In this document: positions 25,343-36,856 of the stretch, in pieces
How positions within the stretch are numbered: the first letter of the stretch is position 1
How the letters are laid out: each line of letters begins with the position of its first letter
Assembly: GCF_041435195.1 (NCBI RefSeq)
Contig: NZ_CP108106.1
Coordinates: forward strand, 1,302,001-1,366,000
DNA: 64,000 bases
Origin: Streptomyces sp. NBC_00224
GTDB taxonomy: Bacteria; Actinomycetota; Actinomycetes; Streptomycetales; Streptomycetaceae
Reading direction: 5' to 3'
Notes under the pieces: model-generated
Database searches by the model: none
The model's input: only the letters and a program-made list of their open reading frames with translations
What the model was told of the DNA's origin: nothing
Program-made: the position numbers and the translations under genes

Positions 25343-25531
25343 GGGGGCTCCTTCGACGGGGCGTGGGCCTGCGCCGCCCCCATTGGCGGCGGGTCCGTCG
25401 TCCGAGCGTCCTGACATGCTGATGCCCGTTTTGCCATGGTTTGATGCGGCGCGGAGGGCGCGCTGCGGCCGCGCCCGCACGGGAGGCACCGCCCGGCCCG
25501 GTCGTCGGGGCACGGCCTGTATCTGCTGCAA

Positions 25532-26041
25532 TCAGTCCGCCTCACCCTCCGTGTGCCAGTGGCGCACCCACAGCGGCAGCACGAACCAGCACACCAGGTA
25601 CCAGGCCACCACCGCACCGACCAGCCACGGCCAGTACCCGCCGTGCGACGCCACCCGCAGCACCAGGACGAGTGACGAGGTCATCGTGGCGAACAGCAGC
25701 ACGAGCCCGACGACGGTGAACCGGGAGGCCCACGCGACGGCCGTGGGTTTGATGTGGCGGCCGGACAGGATCCGGTGGAAGGAGACCGGCGCCACCAGGG
25801 CTCCGGTGGTCGCCGATCCGAGCACGACCGTACAGACGTAGATCGCCTTGTCGGTGTCGCCGAGTTGGTGGAAGAGCGGCGTGAAGGCCACGGTCAGGAG
25901 GAACCCGAAGAGGATCTGCACACCCGTCTGGGCCACCCTGACCTCCTGGATGAGATCTCCCCACTTGCGGTCCGCACGCCCCTCGGCGGTTTCGTCGCGC
26001 CCGACGTCGTCGGTACGCCGCTTCCTGTCGTCGCTGTCCAT
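25532..26041 (-). CDS. DUF6328 family membrane protein
   Basis: The 169-residue protein has a hydrophilic N-terminus (KWGDLIQEVRVAQTGVQILF) and four membrane spans (GFLLTVAFTPLF, IYVCTVVLGSATTGALVAPV, FTVVGLVLLFATMTSSLVLV, WPWLVGAVVAWYLVCWFVL). This matches the DUF6328 family, common in actinobacteria and of unknown function. The ATG at 26041 has GGAGG five bases upstream; ATG 26080 is an alternative. The gene is divergent from the haem-oxygenase-like gene. Confidence 0.8.
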   Translation of the reverse strand: MDSDDRKRRTDDVGRDETAEGRADRKWGDLIQEVRVAQTGVQILFGFLLTVAFTPLFHQLGDTDKAIYVCTVVLGSATTGALVAPVSFHRILSGRHIKPTAVAWASRFTVVGLVLLFATMTSSLVLVLRVASHGGYWPWLVGAVVAWYLVCWFVLPLWVRHWHTEGEAD

Positions 26042-26164
26042 CACGGCCTCCAGCCACTCTCCGTGCCCCGGCACGGCCATCCGCTCCCGCGGTGCACTAG
26101 GGGTCACGCATCGGTACCCGCTCTGCCGGATCGCAATCCGACGGGCACCCCCGGGAGGGACAGC

Positions 26165-26189
26165 GGGTGCGTCGGCGTACAGCGGGTAC
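26165..26189 (+). promoter_or_regulatory. SigB-type promoter candidate, leaderless geometry
   Basis: GGGT at 26165-26168 and GGGTAC at 26184-26189, 15 bp apart, fit the SigB-type consensus. The start codon at 26199 is nine bases after the -10 element, so transcription would begin at or next to the ATG, in line with its weak ribosome site. Confidence 0.4.
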
Positions 26190-26198
26190 ACGCAGGCC

Positions 26199-27251
26199 AT
26201 GACCATCGATCAACGAGGCCCTGCCCTGCCGGACGGCCGCGGTGAGGTCTCCGCGACGGTCATCGCCCACCTGCGCGGCGAGGGCACCCCCCTGCCGGAC
26301 GCGCGGGCAGCCGCCGACGCCGACCCCTACGGCGACGACCTCCAGCTCGCGCTGTACGTCTGCTACGAGCCCCACTACCGGGGCTTCGCCGGGGTGGATG
26401 ACGCCATGGAATGGGATCCCGCGCTGCTCACCGCGCGCGCTCTGCTGGAGGCCCGGTTCCTCGACGCGCTGCGGCGCGACGCGGCACGCGCGCACGACGT
26501 GGACGACGCCCTGGGCGAACTGCTCGTCGAGCCCGTCCACGGCACCGGTGTCTCGCACCACCTCCAGGAGGAGGGCCGCCTGTGGCAGCTGCGCGAGTAC
26601 GCCGCCCAGCGCTCGCTCTACCACCTCAAGGAAGCCGACCCGCACGCCTGGGTGCTCCCCCGGCTGTGGGGCCGGGCCAAGGCGGGGATGGCGGCGGTGG
26701 AGTTCGACGAGTACGGCGGCGGGCGCGCCGAGCGCGTGCACGCCCGGCTCTTCGCGGACCTCATGACCGACCTCGGCCTCGACCCGGCGTACGGCCGCTA
26801 CCTCGACTCCGGATCGGCGCGCATGCTCGCCACGGTGAACCTCATGTCGCTGCTCGGGCTGCACCGGAGTCTGCGGGGCGCGCTCGTCGGCCACTTCGCC
26901 ACTCTTGAGGTCATCTCGTCGCCCGGTTCCCGGCGCATGGCGCTCGCGATGAAGCGCGCGGGCGCGGGCCCCGCCGCCGAGCTCTTCTACACCGAGCACG
27001 TGGAGGCCGACGCGGTGCACGAGCAGGTGGTGCGGCACGAGGTGATCGGCGGCCTCCTGGAGCGGGAGCCGCAGCTGGCGCCCGATGTCGTGTTCGGCAT
27101 CGACGCCACCATGTTCCTGGAGGACCGCTTCGGCGAGGATCTGCTGGGGCACTGGCGGGCGGGGCGCACCTCACTGCGGGCACCCCTCGACGGCGGAGAA
27201 ACCGCCCCGGCCACGCTCTCCGCCGGTCCGGAATCGGCCTCCGACCGATAA
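26199..27251 (+). CDS. Iron-containing redox enzyme family protein (haem-oxygenase-like fold)
   Basis: The 350-residue protein is helical and acidic. Candidate metal ligands are spread over DLQLALYVCYEPHYRGFAGV, HHLQEEGRLWQLREYAAQRS, AAVEFDEYGGG and YTEHVEADAVHEQVVRHEVI, the pattern of the haem-oxygenase-like di-iron group. Known members oxidise or cleave small substrates using O2; here the substrate is unknown. It starts a probable operon with a HemK2-like methyltransferase (48 bp gap) and a CDGSH protein. Confidence 0.8.
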   Translation: MTIDQRGPALPDGRGEVSATVIAHLRGEGTPLPDARAAADADPYGDDLQLALYVCYEPHYRGFAGVDDAMEWDPALLTARALLEARFLDALRRDAARAHDVDDALGELLVEPVHGTGVSHHLQEEGRLWQLREYAAQRSLYHLKEADPHAWVLPRLWGRAKAGMAAVEFDEYGGGRAERVHARLFADLMTDLGLDPAYGRYLDSGSARMLATVNLMSLLGLHRSLRGALVGHFATLEVISSPGSRRMALAMKRAGAGPAAELFYTEHVEADAVHEQVVRHEVIGGLLEREPQLAPDVVFGIDATMFLEDRFGEDLLGHWRAGRTSLRAPLDGGETAPATLSAGPESASDR

Positions 27252-27299
27252 ACACGCATTTGGGAGGATCTTTCCCGTATCGCCGGGCACTCGGCGTAC

Positions 27300-27953
27300 A
27301 TGACTCTTCTGGCCCCACCCGGCGTCTACGCCCCGCAGGCCGACACCGCGCTGCTGGCCGAAGCCCTGCGTGACGAGCCGGTGCCGCCGGGTGCCCACAT
27401 CCTCGATGTGGGCACCGGCACCGGCGCGCTGGCCCTCGCCGCCGCCCGGCGCGGAGCCAGGGTGACCGCCGTGGACATCTCCTGGCGTGCCGTTCTCACC
27501 GCACGCCTCAACGCGCGGCTCGCCGGTCTGCCGGTGCACGTGGTCCACGGAAACCTGCTGGCGCCGGTCGCGGGGCGCGCGTACGACCTCATCCTGAGCA
27601 ATCCGCCCTACGTTCCCGCGCGCACCGCCACCGCTCCCCGGCACGGCCCGGAGCGGGCCTGGGACGCCGGACACGACGGGCGGCTGCTCGTGCGCCGCAT
27701 CTGCCGCGAGGCACCCCGCCTGCTGCGCCCCGGCGGTGTGCTCCTGCTGGTCCACTCCGCGCTCAGCGGCCCGGAAGCGAGCCTGCGGGAGCTGCGCGGC
27801 GCGGGGCTGAAGGCGGCGGTGGCCGCGCGGCGGTTCATCCCCTTCGGCCCGGTCCTGCGGGCCCGGCGGGCGTGGCTGGACGCGCAGGGTCTGATCGAGG
27901 ACGACGAGACGACGGAAGAACTGGTGGTCATCCGTGCCGAACGACCCGTCTGA
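27300..27953 (+). CDS. HemK2/MTQ2-family methyltransferase
   Basis: The 217-residue class I methyltransferase has SAM motif I HILDVGTGTGALALAAARRG, the acidic loop AVDISWRAV and the substrate motif LSNPPYVPA. The N-P-P-Y motif marks enzymes that methylate glutamine side chains or amino groups; HemK2 relatives without the N-terminal PrmC domain match this size. Whether the target is a release factor is unknown, since the housekeeping PrmC would be elsewhere. The stop overlaps the CDGSH start by 20 bp. Confidence 0.8.
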   Translation: MTLLAPPGVYAPQADTALLAEALRDEPVPPGAHILDVGTGTGALALAAARRGARVTAVDISWRAVLTARLNARLAGLPVHVVHGNLLAPVAGRAYDLILSNPPYVPARTATAPRHGPERAWDAGHDGRLLVRRICREAPRLLRPGGVLLLVHSALSGPEASLRELRGAGLKAAVAARRFIPFGPVLRARRAWLDAQGLIEDDETTEELVVIRAERPV

Positions 27954-28131
27954 CAAGCCGCGCCGCATCCGAGTCCGGCGCGAGGGGCCCGTCCTCGTCG
28001 AGGGGCCGGTGGAAGTCGTCCTGGAGGACGGCACCAGCGCGGTCTCCGACCGCTGTGTGGTCGCGCTGTGCACCTGCCGTCGCAGCCGAACCTACCCGTG
28101 GTGCGACACCAGCCACCGCCGCCGCGTCTGA
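27934..28131 (+). CDS. CDGSH iron-sulfur domain protein
   Basis: This 65-residue protein contains CTCRRSRTYPWCDTSH, the complete C-x-C-x2-S-x3-P-x-C-D-x2-H motif that holds a redox-active 2Fe-2S cluster with one histidine ligand. It begins with GTG inside the methyltransferase gene. It probably passes electrons to, or senses redox state for, the haem-oxygenase-like enzyme of the same operon; that link is inferred from position. Confidence 0.85.
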   Translation: MPNDPSDKPRRIRVRREGPVLVEGPVEVVLEDGTSAVSDRCVVALCTCRRSRTYPWCDTSHRRRV

Positions 28132-28134
28132 GTG

Positions 28135-30222
28135 TCAGACGTGTACCCGGTCCGGGGTGAGCGGCAGTTCCCGGAAGCGGACACCGGTGGCGTGGTGGAC
28201 CGCGTTGCCGATCGCGGCGGCCGTCCCCACGATCCCGATCTCCCCGATGCCCTTGCTGCCCATCGGGTTGAGGTGGGGGTCCTTCTCGTCGATCCAGTGC
28301 GCTTCGATCGCGGGCACGTCGGCGTGGCTGGGCACGTGGTAGCCCGCGAGATCGCTGCCGATGAAGGCGCCGGAGGCGGGGTCCACGCTGCCGCCCTCGG
28401 TGAGCGCCATGCCTAGGCCCATGACCATGCCGCCGATGAACTGGGAGCGGGCGGTGCGCGCGTTGAGGATCCGCCCCGCCGCGTACACCCCGAGCAGTCG
28501 CCGCACCCGTACCTCGCCGGTGTCCGTATCGACGGCGACTTCGGCGAAGTGGGCGCCGAACGCGTGCCGCGCGTAGGGGGATTCCGCGTTCGCCGTGCCT
28601 TCGGTGTCGGCGGACGCCGTCAGTCCCCCGGGTGGCAACGGACCGGACCGATCGGCCAGTTGACCGGCCAGGGACCTGCACGCCTCGTGCACGGCCCAGC
28701 CCCAGGACGCCGTGCCGGCGGACCCGCCCGCGAGCGGGGCCCTGGGCAGCCCGGTGACGCCGATCTCCGTACGGACCGACTCCACCCCGACGCCGAGCGC
28801 CTCCGCCGCGATCTGGGTGAGTACGGTACGGGCGCCGGTGCCGATGTCGGTGGCGTTGAGCCGTACGACGTACAGCCCGTCGGGGTGGGCGGTGACCGTC
28901 GCGCGGCTGGGCGAGAGAAGCACCGGATAGGTGGCAGCCGCGACCCCGGTGCCGGTCAGCCACGGTCCCGAGCGCCGTACACCCGACCGGGGGTCGCGCT
29001 CGGCCCAGCCGAAGCGCGCCGCGCCGTCGCGCAGGCACTCGACGAGGTGCCGGCTGCTGAAGGGGCGTCCGCTGTCCGGCTCGGCCGGGGGTTCGTTGCA
29101 CACCCGTAGGTCGATGGGGTCCATACCGAGGGCGCAGGCGAGTTCGTCGACGGCGGACTCCAGGGCGTACATACCGGGTGTCTCGCCGGGGGCGCGCATC
29201 CAGGACGGGGTGGGGACGTCGAGGGCCACCACCCGGTGGCTCGTGCGGCTGCTCCCGCCGGCGTACATCACGCGGGCGGGCACCGCCGCCTGCTCGACGA
29301 ACTCCTTGACCCGCGAGGTGTGCGTGGTGGCCTCGTGGATCAGCGAGGTGAGCGTGCCGTCGGGCCGGGCGCCGAGCCGGACGCGGTGCAGGGTCGGGGC
29401 GCGATGACCGACCAGCTCTGTCAACTCACGCCTGGACAGGGTGAGTTGGACCGGTCGTCCGGTGTGCCGGGCGGCCAGTGCGGCGAGGACGACATGGGGG
29501 CGGGGTGTGCCTTTGGAGCCGAAGCCGCCGCCGACGTGCTCGCAGACGACGCTCACCCGTTCCTCGGGCAGGGTGAAGAGCTTCGCCAGGACGGCGCGCA
29601 CGGTGTCGCCGCCCTGACTGGAGTCGAACACGGTGAGCACGTCGTCCTGCCAGAGCGCGGTCGCCCCGTGCGGCTCCATGGGGTGGTTGTGCAGCGGCGG
29701 CACCGCGTACGACACGTCCACCCTGACCGCCGCGTCGGCGAACGCGCCCTCAGGATCGCCCTGCCGACGCTCCCCGGGGTGGCCCCCGTTGACCTCCTCG
29801 GGGCTGTAGGCCTGCGGGTGGTCCCGGGTCAGGGTCACATCGTGCGGCTCGGTCGCGTAGCGCACCCGTACGGCTCCGGCGGCGGCCCGTGCCGTCTCCA
29901 GGGTCTCGGCGACGGCCAGGGCGACCGGCCAGCCGTGGTGCGGCACCTGGGAGTCCTGGAGCACGGCCAGCGTCGGATCGCCCGCGTCGGCGAGACGGGC
30001 CGCGGACTCCGGGGTGAGGACGGCCAGCACGCCCGGCAGTGCGAGTGCGGCCGAGACGTCGAAGGAGACGACCTTGCCGCGCGCGACGGTGGCGGGCACG
30101 GGCCAGGCGTGGACCCGGCCGGGCGGCGCGTACTCCGTGGCGTACTTGGCGGCGCCGGTCACCTTCGCGCGGCCTTCCCGGCGCTCGACGGGCGCGCCCA
30201 GGGCGCTCGGGGACGGTCCCAC
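28135..30222 (-). CDS. Xanthine dehydrogenase family, molybdopterin-binding large subunit
   Basis: The 695-residue subunit holds a molybdenum-cofactor domain: CEHVGGGFGSKGTPRPHVVL, SWMRAPGETPGMYALESAVD, and the catalytic-glutamate loop MGSKGIGEIGIVG near the C-terminus. It hydroxylates an aldehyde or N-heterocycle using water; the substrate cannot be read from sequence, but the separate small, medium and large subunits resemble YagTSR/CoxLMS-type enzymes. The GTG at 30222 follows GGGAGGT. It is the last gene of a three-gene operon. Confidence 0.9.
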   Translation of the reverse strand: MGPSPSALGAPVERREGRAKVTGAAKYATEYAPPGRVHAWPVPATVARGKVVSFDVSAALALPGVLAVLTPESAARLADAGDPTLAVLQDSQVPHHGWPVALAVAETLETARAAAGAVRVRYATEPHDVTLTRDHPQAYSPEEVNGGHPGERRQGDPEGAFADAAVRVDVSYAVPPLHNHPMEPHGATALWQDDVLTVFDSSQGGDTVRAVLAKLFTLPEERVSVVCEHVGGGFGSKGTPRPHVVLAALAARHTGRPVQLTLSRRELTELVGHRAPTLHRVRLGARPDGTLTSLIHEATTHTSRVKEFVEQAAVPARVMYAGGSSRTSHRVVALDVPTPSWMRAPGETPGMYALESAVDELACALGMDPIDLRVCNEPPAEPDSGRPFSSRHLVECLRDGAARFGWAERDPRSGVRRSGPWLTGTGVAAATYPVLLSPSRATVTAHPDGLYVVRLNATDIGTGARTVLTQIAAEALGVGVESVRTEIGVTGLPRAPLAGGSAGTASWGWAVHEACRSLAGQLADRSGPLPPGGLTASADTEGTANAESPYARHAFGAHFAEVAVDTDTGEVRVRRLLGVYAAGRILNARTARSQFIGGMVMGLGMALTEGGSVDPASGAFIGSDLAGYHVPSHADVPAIEAHWIDEKDPHLNPMGSKGIGEIGIVGTAAAIGNAVHHATGVRFRELPLTPDRVHV

Positions 30223-30244
30223 GGCGGTTCACCTCCCGGGGTGT

Positions 30245-31231
30245 TCAGGACCTGGCGATCAGCGAGCCGAGTACTTCGCGGGCGAGGTCGCGGGCGAGCG
30301 ACACCTTGTACGCGTTGTCGCGCAGCGGGACGGCGGCGGCGAGCTCGGCGTCCACGGCCTGGGCGACCGCCTCGGGGGTGGGCGCGCTGCCCAGCAGCGC
30401 GGCCTCCGTCCGCCGGGCGCGCCACGGGCGGTGGGCCAGGCCGCCGAACGCGACCCCGATGTGCCGGACCACTCCGCCCTCCACCTGGACGGCGGCGGCG
30501 ACGGAGGCGAGCGCGAAGGCGTACGACGCCCGGTCCCGCGCCTTGCGGTAGCGCGAGACGGCGCCGCCGGGCAGCGGCGGCAGCAGCACCCCGGTGATGA
30601 GCTCGCCGGGGCGGATCACGGTGTCCTGGTCGGGGCTGTCCTGCGGCAGCCGGTGGAATTCGGTCAACTCGACGGTCCGGCCGCCGCCGGGCCCCGCCAT
30701 CTCGACCACCGCGTCGAGGGCCGCCAGCGCCACGGCCAGGTCGGAGGGGTGGGTGGCGACGCAGTGTTCCGAGTGGCCGAGCACCGCGTGGTCGCGGTTG
30801 ACGCCGTCCAGGGCGCCGCAGCCGCTGCCCGGCACCCGCTTGTTGCACGGCTTGGCCAGGTCCTGGAAGTAGGCGCAGCGGGTGCGCTGGAGGAGGTTTC
30901 CCGCCGTGGTGGCCACATTGCGCAACTGGCCCGAGGCACCGCTGAGCACCGCCTGCGACAGCACCGGATACCGCTCGCGGACCAGCGGATGCGCGGCGAG
31001 ATCGGTGTTGCGCACGGTCGCGCCGATCCGCAGCGCGCCGTCGGGCGACTCCTCCACCTGGTCGAGGGGCAGCCGGGTGATGTCGATGAGCACGTCGGGC
31101 CGTTCCACGCCGAGCTTCATCAGATCGACGAGGTTGGTGCCGCCGCCCAGGTACCGGGCCTCCGGGCGGCCGGCGTGGGCGGCTGCCGCCTCCGCGACGC
31201 TCCCGGCCCTCACATAGGTCACCGGCTTCAC
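30245..31231 (-). CDS. FAD-binding medium subunit of molybdenum hydroxylase
   Basis: The 328-residue subunit starts [20 protein letters not shown] and contains [20 protein letters not shown], the FAD pyrophosphate loop. Cysteines at about residues 117-136 ([30 protein letters not shown]) suggest an additional 4Fe-4S site, as in YagS-type subunits. Its GTG start overlaps the previous gene as GTGA, and 22 bp separate it from the large-subunit gene. Confidence 0.88.
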   Translation of the reverse strand: MKPVTYVRAGSVAEAAAAHAGRPEARYLGGGTNLVDLMKLGVERPDVLIDITRLPLDQVEESPDGALRIGATVRNTDLAAHPLVRERYPVLSQAVLSGASGQLRNVATTAGNLLQRTRCAYFQDLAKPCNKRVPGSGCGALDGVNRDHAVLGHSEHCVATHPSDLAVALAALDAVVEMAGPGGGRTVELTEFHRLPQDSPDQDTVIRPGELITGVLLPPLPGGAVSRYRKARDRASYAFALASVAAAVQVEGGVVRHIGVAFGGLAHRPWRARRTEAALLGSAPTPEAVAQAVDAELAAAVPLRDNAYKVSLARDLAREVLGSLIARS

Positions 31232-31863
31232 GCGGTCACCTCCCGCGCGGCCATGTCCCGCACCACCACTTCCTGCACGGCCTCCACGATGTGCGGATAC
31301 GCCCCGCAGCGGCACAGGTTGCCGCTCAGCCGCTCCCGGATCTCCTCGGCGGTCAGCCGTACGGGGGCGTCGGTCGGCCGTTCGGTGTCGGTGACGACCG
31401 ACGGCTGACCGGATCTGGCCTCTTCCAGCATGCCGACGGCCGAGCAGAGCTGCCCCGGTGTGCAGTAGCCGCACTGGAGCGCGTCCCGGTCCAGGAACGC
31501 CTGTTGCAGAGGATGCAGATCGCCGTCCGCGCCCACCGCATCGGCGAGCCCCTCGATGGTGACGACCTCGCGGCCCTCCTGCGCGACCGCCAGCAGCAGA
31601 CAGCTGTTGACCCGTCTGCCGTCGACGAGCACGGTGCACGCCCCGCACTGGCCCTGGTCGCAGCCCTTCTTCGACCCGGTGAGGGCGAGGTGCTCGCGCA
31701 GCAGGTCAAGGAGCGTGGTGCGGTGGTCGAGCTCGATGACATGGACGGCGTCGTTCACCCGCAGGGTCATGCGCGAGTGCGTCGGCGGGAGCACTCCACC
31801 GCGGTCGGCCGGATCGGAGCCGGGCTCGGGGCTGTGCTCAGGCGGGCCATCGCTTGCTTCCAT
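31228..31863 (-). CDS. 2Fe-2S small subunit of molybdenum hydroxylase
   Basis: The 211-residue subunit has a plant-type ferredoxin cluster ([26 protein letters not shown]) and a C-terminal second cluster ([27 protein letters not shown]). It carries electrons from the molybdenum centre to FAD. The first 30 residues before [11 protein letters not shown] are Pro/Gly-rich with no twin arginine, so the enzyme should be cytoplasmic. The ATG at 31863 has GAGGAG eight bases upstream. No XdhC-like maturation gene is nearby. Confidence 0.88.
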   Translation of the reverse strand: MEASDGPPEHSPEPGSDPADRGGVLPPTHSRMTLRVNDAVHVIELDHRTTLLDLLREHLALTGSKKGCDQGQCGACTVLVDGRRVNSCLLLAVAQEGREVVTIEGLADAVGADGDLHPLQQAFLDRDALQCGYCTPGQLCSAVGMLEEARSGQPSVVTDTERPTDAPVRLTAEEIRERLSGNLCRCGAYPHIVEAVQEVVVRDMAAREVTA

Positions 31864-32016
31864 CCTCACGGCTCCTCGGTCTGACGGGTCGGCGGGGTCT
31901 CCACCCTCGTACAGCCGACGCCCTACGGCATCTCGGCGGCCCGTCCCACTGCTCCGACCGCCGCTCAAGGGCCGCCGCCCCGGGTCCGTACCGGCCGACT
32001 GGCGCAAACGCACACC

Positions 32017-32042
32017 GGTTCGAGTGGTCCGGACGCGGGTAA
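32017..32042 (+). promoter_or_regulatory. SigB-type promoter candidate, leaderless geometry
   Basis: GGTT at 32017-32020 and GGGTAA at 32037-32042, 16 bp apart, fit the SigB-type consensus with one mismatch at the last base. The ATG at 32052 is nine bases downstream and has no ribosome site, again suggesting a leaderless transcript. Confidence 0.35.
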
Positions 32043-32051
32043 CCACCTCTC

Positions 32052-33143
32052 ATGCTCACCTTTGGGGTCGAAGAAGAGTATTTGCTCGTGGACCCCGTGA
32101 CCGGCCGGCCCGTGCCCCGTTCGGAAGAGGTACGGGCACTGACCGGACCGGATACGGTCGACGAGCCGGAGGTACAACTAGAGCTGCTCCAGGCCCAGTT
32201 GGAGGTCGCGACCCCGGTCTGCCTGGCCCTGGGGGAGCTCGGCGACCATCTGGTGCGCCTGCGGCACACGGTGGGAACCGCTGCGGAGCAGCTGGGCTGC
32301 AGGGTCGCCGCCGTGGGGGCCGCCCCCGTCAACGGCACGGGCCCCGTCCCGGTCACTCCACGGCCCCGCTATCTGGCGATGCAGACGAACGCGGGGCAGC
32401 TGGTCGACGAGCAGCTGATCAACGGCATGCATGTGCACGTCGGAGTACCCGACCGGGAAGTCGGCGTCGCCGTCCTCAACCGGATCCGCGTCTGGCTTCC
32501 CACCCTGCTCGCCATGTCGGCGAACTCACCGCTGTGGCACGGCCGCGACACGGGATTCGCCAGCTGGCGCACCCTCGTCTTCAGCCGCTGGCCCGTCAGC
32601 GGCCCACCACCGCGCTTCGCCGACCTCGACGACTACGAGAGCCGCACGGAAGCCCTCATCACCGCCGGGGCGGTCAGCGACAGCGGCCAGTTCTACTGGC
32701 ACGCGCGCCTCTCCGAGCGCTACCCCACCATCGAGGTGCGCTGTCTGGACGTGCAGGTGCGGGTCGACGAGGCGGTGATGCTCGCCGGGATCATCCGCGC
32801 CCTGGTCGCCACCGCCATCCGGGAGCACAAGGACGGCGACCCGGTACCGGAATGCCCCCTCGAACTGCTCCAGGCCGCGACCTGGCGCGCGGCCAGGGAA
32901 GGGCTGAACGGGGTGCTCCTCGACCCCGTCGGGCAGCGGCGCAGCTGCGGCGACGTGCTGTGCCAGCTGGCCCGGCACATCGGCCCCGCCCTGGAGGCGG
33001 CGGGTGACGGGCTTGAGGTGAACTCCCTGATGCAGCGCACCCTGCGCCGGGGAACCGGCGCCGACCGGCAGCACCGGGCCTTCACGGAAGGCGGCATTCC
33101 GGCGGTGATCGACCTGGTCACGAGCCAGAGCGTCAGGACCTAG
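32052..33143 (+). CDS. YbdK-family carboxylate-amine ligase (glutamate-cysteine ligase GCS2 type)
   Basis: This 363-residue enzyme starts [20 protein letters not shown], the GCS2 signature with the acidic Mg-ATP cluster E-E-E, followed by [31 protein letters not shown] and [15 protein letters not shown]. Members join an amino acid to another amine using ATP and have weak glutamate-cysteine ligase activity. Actinobacteria use mycothiol rather than glutathione, so the in vivo product is unknown. It is divergent from the molybdenum hydroxylase operon. Confidence 0.88.
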   Translation: MLTFGVEEEYLLVDPVTGRPVPRSEEVRALTGPDTVDEPEVQLELLQAQLEVATPVCLALGELGDHLVRLRHTVGTAAEQLGCRVAAVGAAPVNGTGPVPVTPRPRYLAMQTNAGQLVDEQLINGMHVHVGVPDREVGVAVLNRIRVWLPTLLAMSANSPLWHGRDTGFASWRTLVFSRWPVSGPPPRFADLDDYESRTEALITAGAVSDSGQFYWHARLSERYPTIEVRCLDVQVRVDEAVMLAGIIRALVATAIREHKDGDPVPECPLELLQAATWRAAREGLNGVLLDPVGQRRSCGDVLCQLARHIGPALEAAGDGLEVNSLMQRTLRRGTGADRQHRAFTEGGIPAVIDLVTSQSVRT

Positions 33144-33183
33144 CGCTCCGGCTCCCGCCGTACGGTGTCCACGAGCACGGGGT

Positions 33184-35580
<2,397 letters not shown>

Positions 35581-35904
35581 CGTGTCTCCCTCTGCCCTGC
35601 GGGCCGCCTTCGCGATCTACGCCGGGATCGCGCCTGGCTCGATCTAACCAGCTTCGGGCAGCGGCGTCGCCCCTCATGACGGAAGACGGGCGCGGGCAAT
35701 GCCCCGGCATTCGCACGGCCTGGCACCCAAAGTCATCCCTCACACACGCCACGAAGTTCTCGGAAATTCCGCTCCGCCGCATGCATACGGCCCGTTTCAG
35801 TGGAAATACGCTGCCACGGAATGGGCGGTGGCAGGGACCCGCATCCCGGCCTGCGCCCCATTCCTTTCGACGGCGAACCCTTTACCGTCCTAGGAGCGCA
35901 AGTC
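35581..35904. other. Divergent intergenic region, 324 bp
   Basis: No gene is visible. Signals are the short palindrome CGGAA-a-TTCCG at 35761-35771, an AT-richer stretch at 35790-35810 with a TTTC/GAAA dyad, the hairpin listed separately and AGGAG nine bases before the sigma gene start. Both promoters must lie here. Confidence 0.5.
35811..35834. promoter_or_regulatory. Inverted repeat upstream of third sigma gene
   Basis: CTGCCAC-N10-GTGGCAG is a perfect 7-bp dyad 71-94 bp upstream of the sigma start. It could be a leader hairpin or an operator. Confidence 0.4.
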
Positions 35905-36717
35905 ATGTCCACTCGCTGCGCCAATCGCCGCACGTATGACGACACACCGGATACCGATGAAGCGTTCGTACGGCTCGCCGCACTTCCGGACGGGCCCGAA
36001 CGGGCAGCGCTGCGCGAAGAGTTGGTGAATTCCTGGCTTCCGCTGTCGCAACGGCTCGCCGGGCGTTTCCGCGACCGCGGCGAATCCGTGGAGGATCTGC
36101 GCCAGGTCGCCGCAGTCGGGCTGCTCAAAGCCGTCGACGGCTTCGATCCCGTCCTGGGCACGCCGTTCGTCGCCTATGCCGTCCCCACCATCACCGGCGA
36201 GATCAAGCGCCATTTCCGCGACCACATGTGGACCCTGCATGTGCCGCGCCGCGTCCAGGAACTCCGCAACCGCGTCCGCACGGCCCGCCACGAGCTGCAG
36301 TCCGCAGGAGTCGGCGAACCGACCGTCCGGGAAGTAGCGGAACGCACCGGCCTGAGCGAGACGGACGTACGGGACGGGCTGGAGGCCCTCGACAGCTTCC
36401 GCGCCATGTCCCTGGACGCCGAACAGGCCGGCGCGCGGAACCCCTGCACACTGGCCGACACCATCGGCTCCGAGGACCCGGCGCTCGACACGCTGATCGA
36501 CCGCGAGTCCGTCAAGCCCGGTCTGCGCGAACTCCCCGCCCGCGACCGGAAGATCCTCTATCTGCGCTACTTCCAGGGCATGACACAGAAGAACATCGGC
36601 CTCGAACTCGGCATCTCCCAGATGCACGTGTGCCGTCTGCTGCATCAGTGCTGCACGCGCCTGCGCGAGGAGGCGATGTGCCCGGCGCCGGGCGAGGCCG
36701 CGTGCGGTGAGCGGTGA
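35905..36717 (+). CDS. RNA polymerase sigma factor, SigB/SigF/SigG subfamily
   Basis: This 270-residue sigma factor is more diverged than the other two. Region 2 is WLPLSQRLAGRFRDRGESVE, DLRQVAAVGLLKAVDGFD and ITGEIKRHFRDHMWTLHVPR; region 3 is PTVREVAERTGLSETDVRDG; region 4 is LPARDRKILYLRYFQGMTQK, then IGLELGISQMHVCRLLHQCC. The ATG at 35905 follows AGGAG. No anti-sigma gene is adjacent, so control must come from elsewhere, possibly the kinases at 14463 or 23953. A strong terminator follows. Confidence 0.88.
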   Translation: MSTRCANRRTYDDTPDTDEAFVRLAALPDGPERAALREELVNSWLPLSQRLAGRFRDRGESVEDLRQVAAVGLLKAVDGFDPVLGTPFVAYAVPTITGEIKRHFRDHMWTLHVPRRVQELRNRVRTARHELQSAGVGEPTVREVAERTGLSETDVRDGLEALDSFRAMSLDAEQAGARNPCTLADTIGSEDPALDTLIDRESVKPGLRELPARDRKILYLRYFQGMTQKNIGLELGISQMHVCRLLHQCCTRLREEAMCPAPGEAACGER

Positions 36718-36733
36718 AGCGGGTGAGCACGCG

Positions 36734-36770
36734 GCGTGGCCGCCCGGGCTCTGGGCTCGGGCGGCCACGC
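36734..36770. terminator. Bidirectional hairpin terminator
   Basis: A perfect 13-bp stem (GCGTGGCCGCCCG and its complement) plus a short inner pairing, 16 bp after the sigma stop and in front of the convergent PRC-barrel gene. Confidence 0.85.
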
Positions 36771-36782
36771 TGAAGCATGCTG

Positions 36783-36834
36783 CTCTGTGTCCTGCTGGAT
36801 CTCTGTGTCCTGCCGGATCTGTGTCCTGCCGGAT
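36783..36834. repeat. Three tandem 16-18 bp repeats
   Basis: CTCTGTGTCCTGCTGGAT, CTCTGTGTCCTGCCGGAT and CTGTGTCCTGCCGGAT lie head to tail between the terminator and the PRC-barrel gene 3' end. The units differ by one substitution and a 2-bp deletion, typical of slippage. Confidence 0.85.
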
Positions 36835-36856
36835 GGTCGTGATCGTGATGCCGACG

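Noticed and set aside
36783..36834. CRISPR array
   Set aside because: Repeats are directly adjacent with no unique spacers and no cas gene is present.
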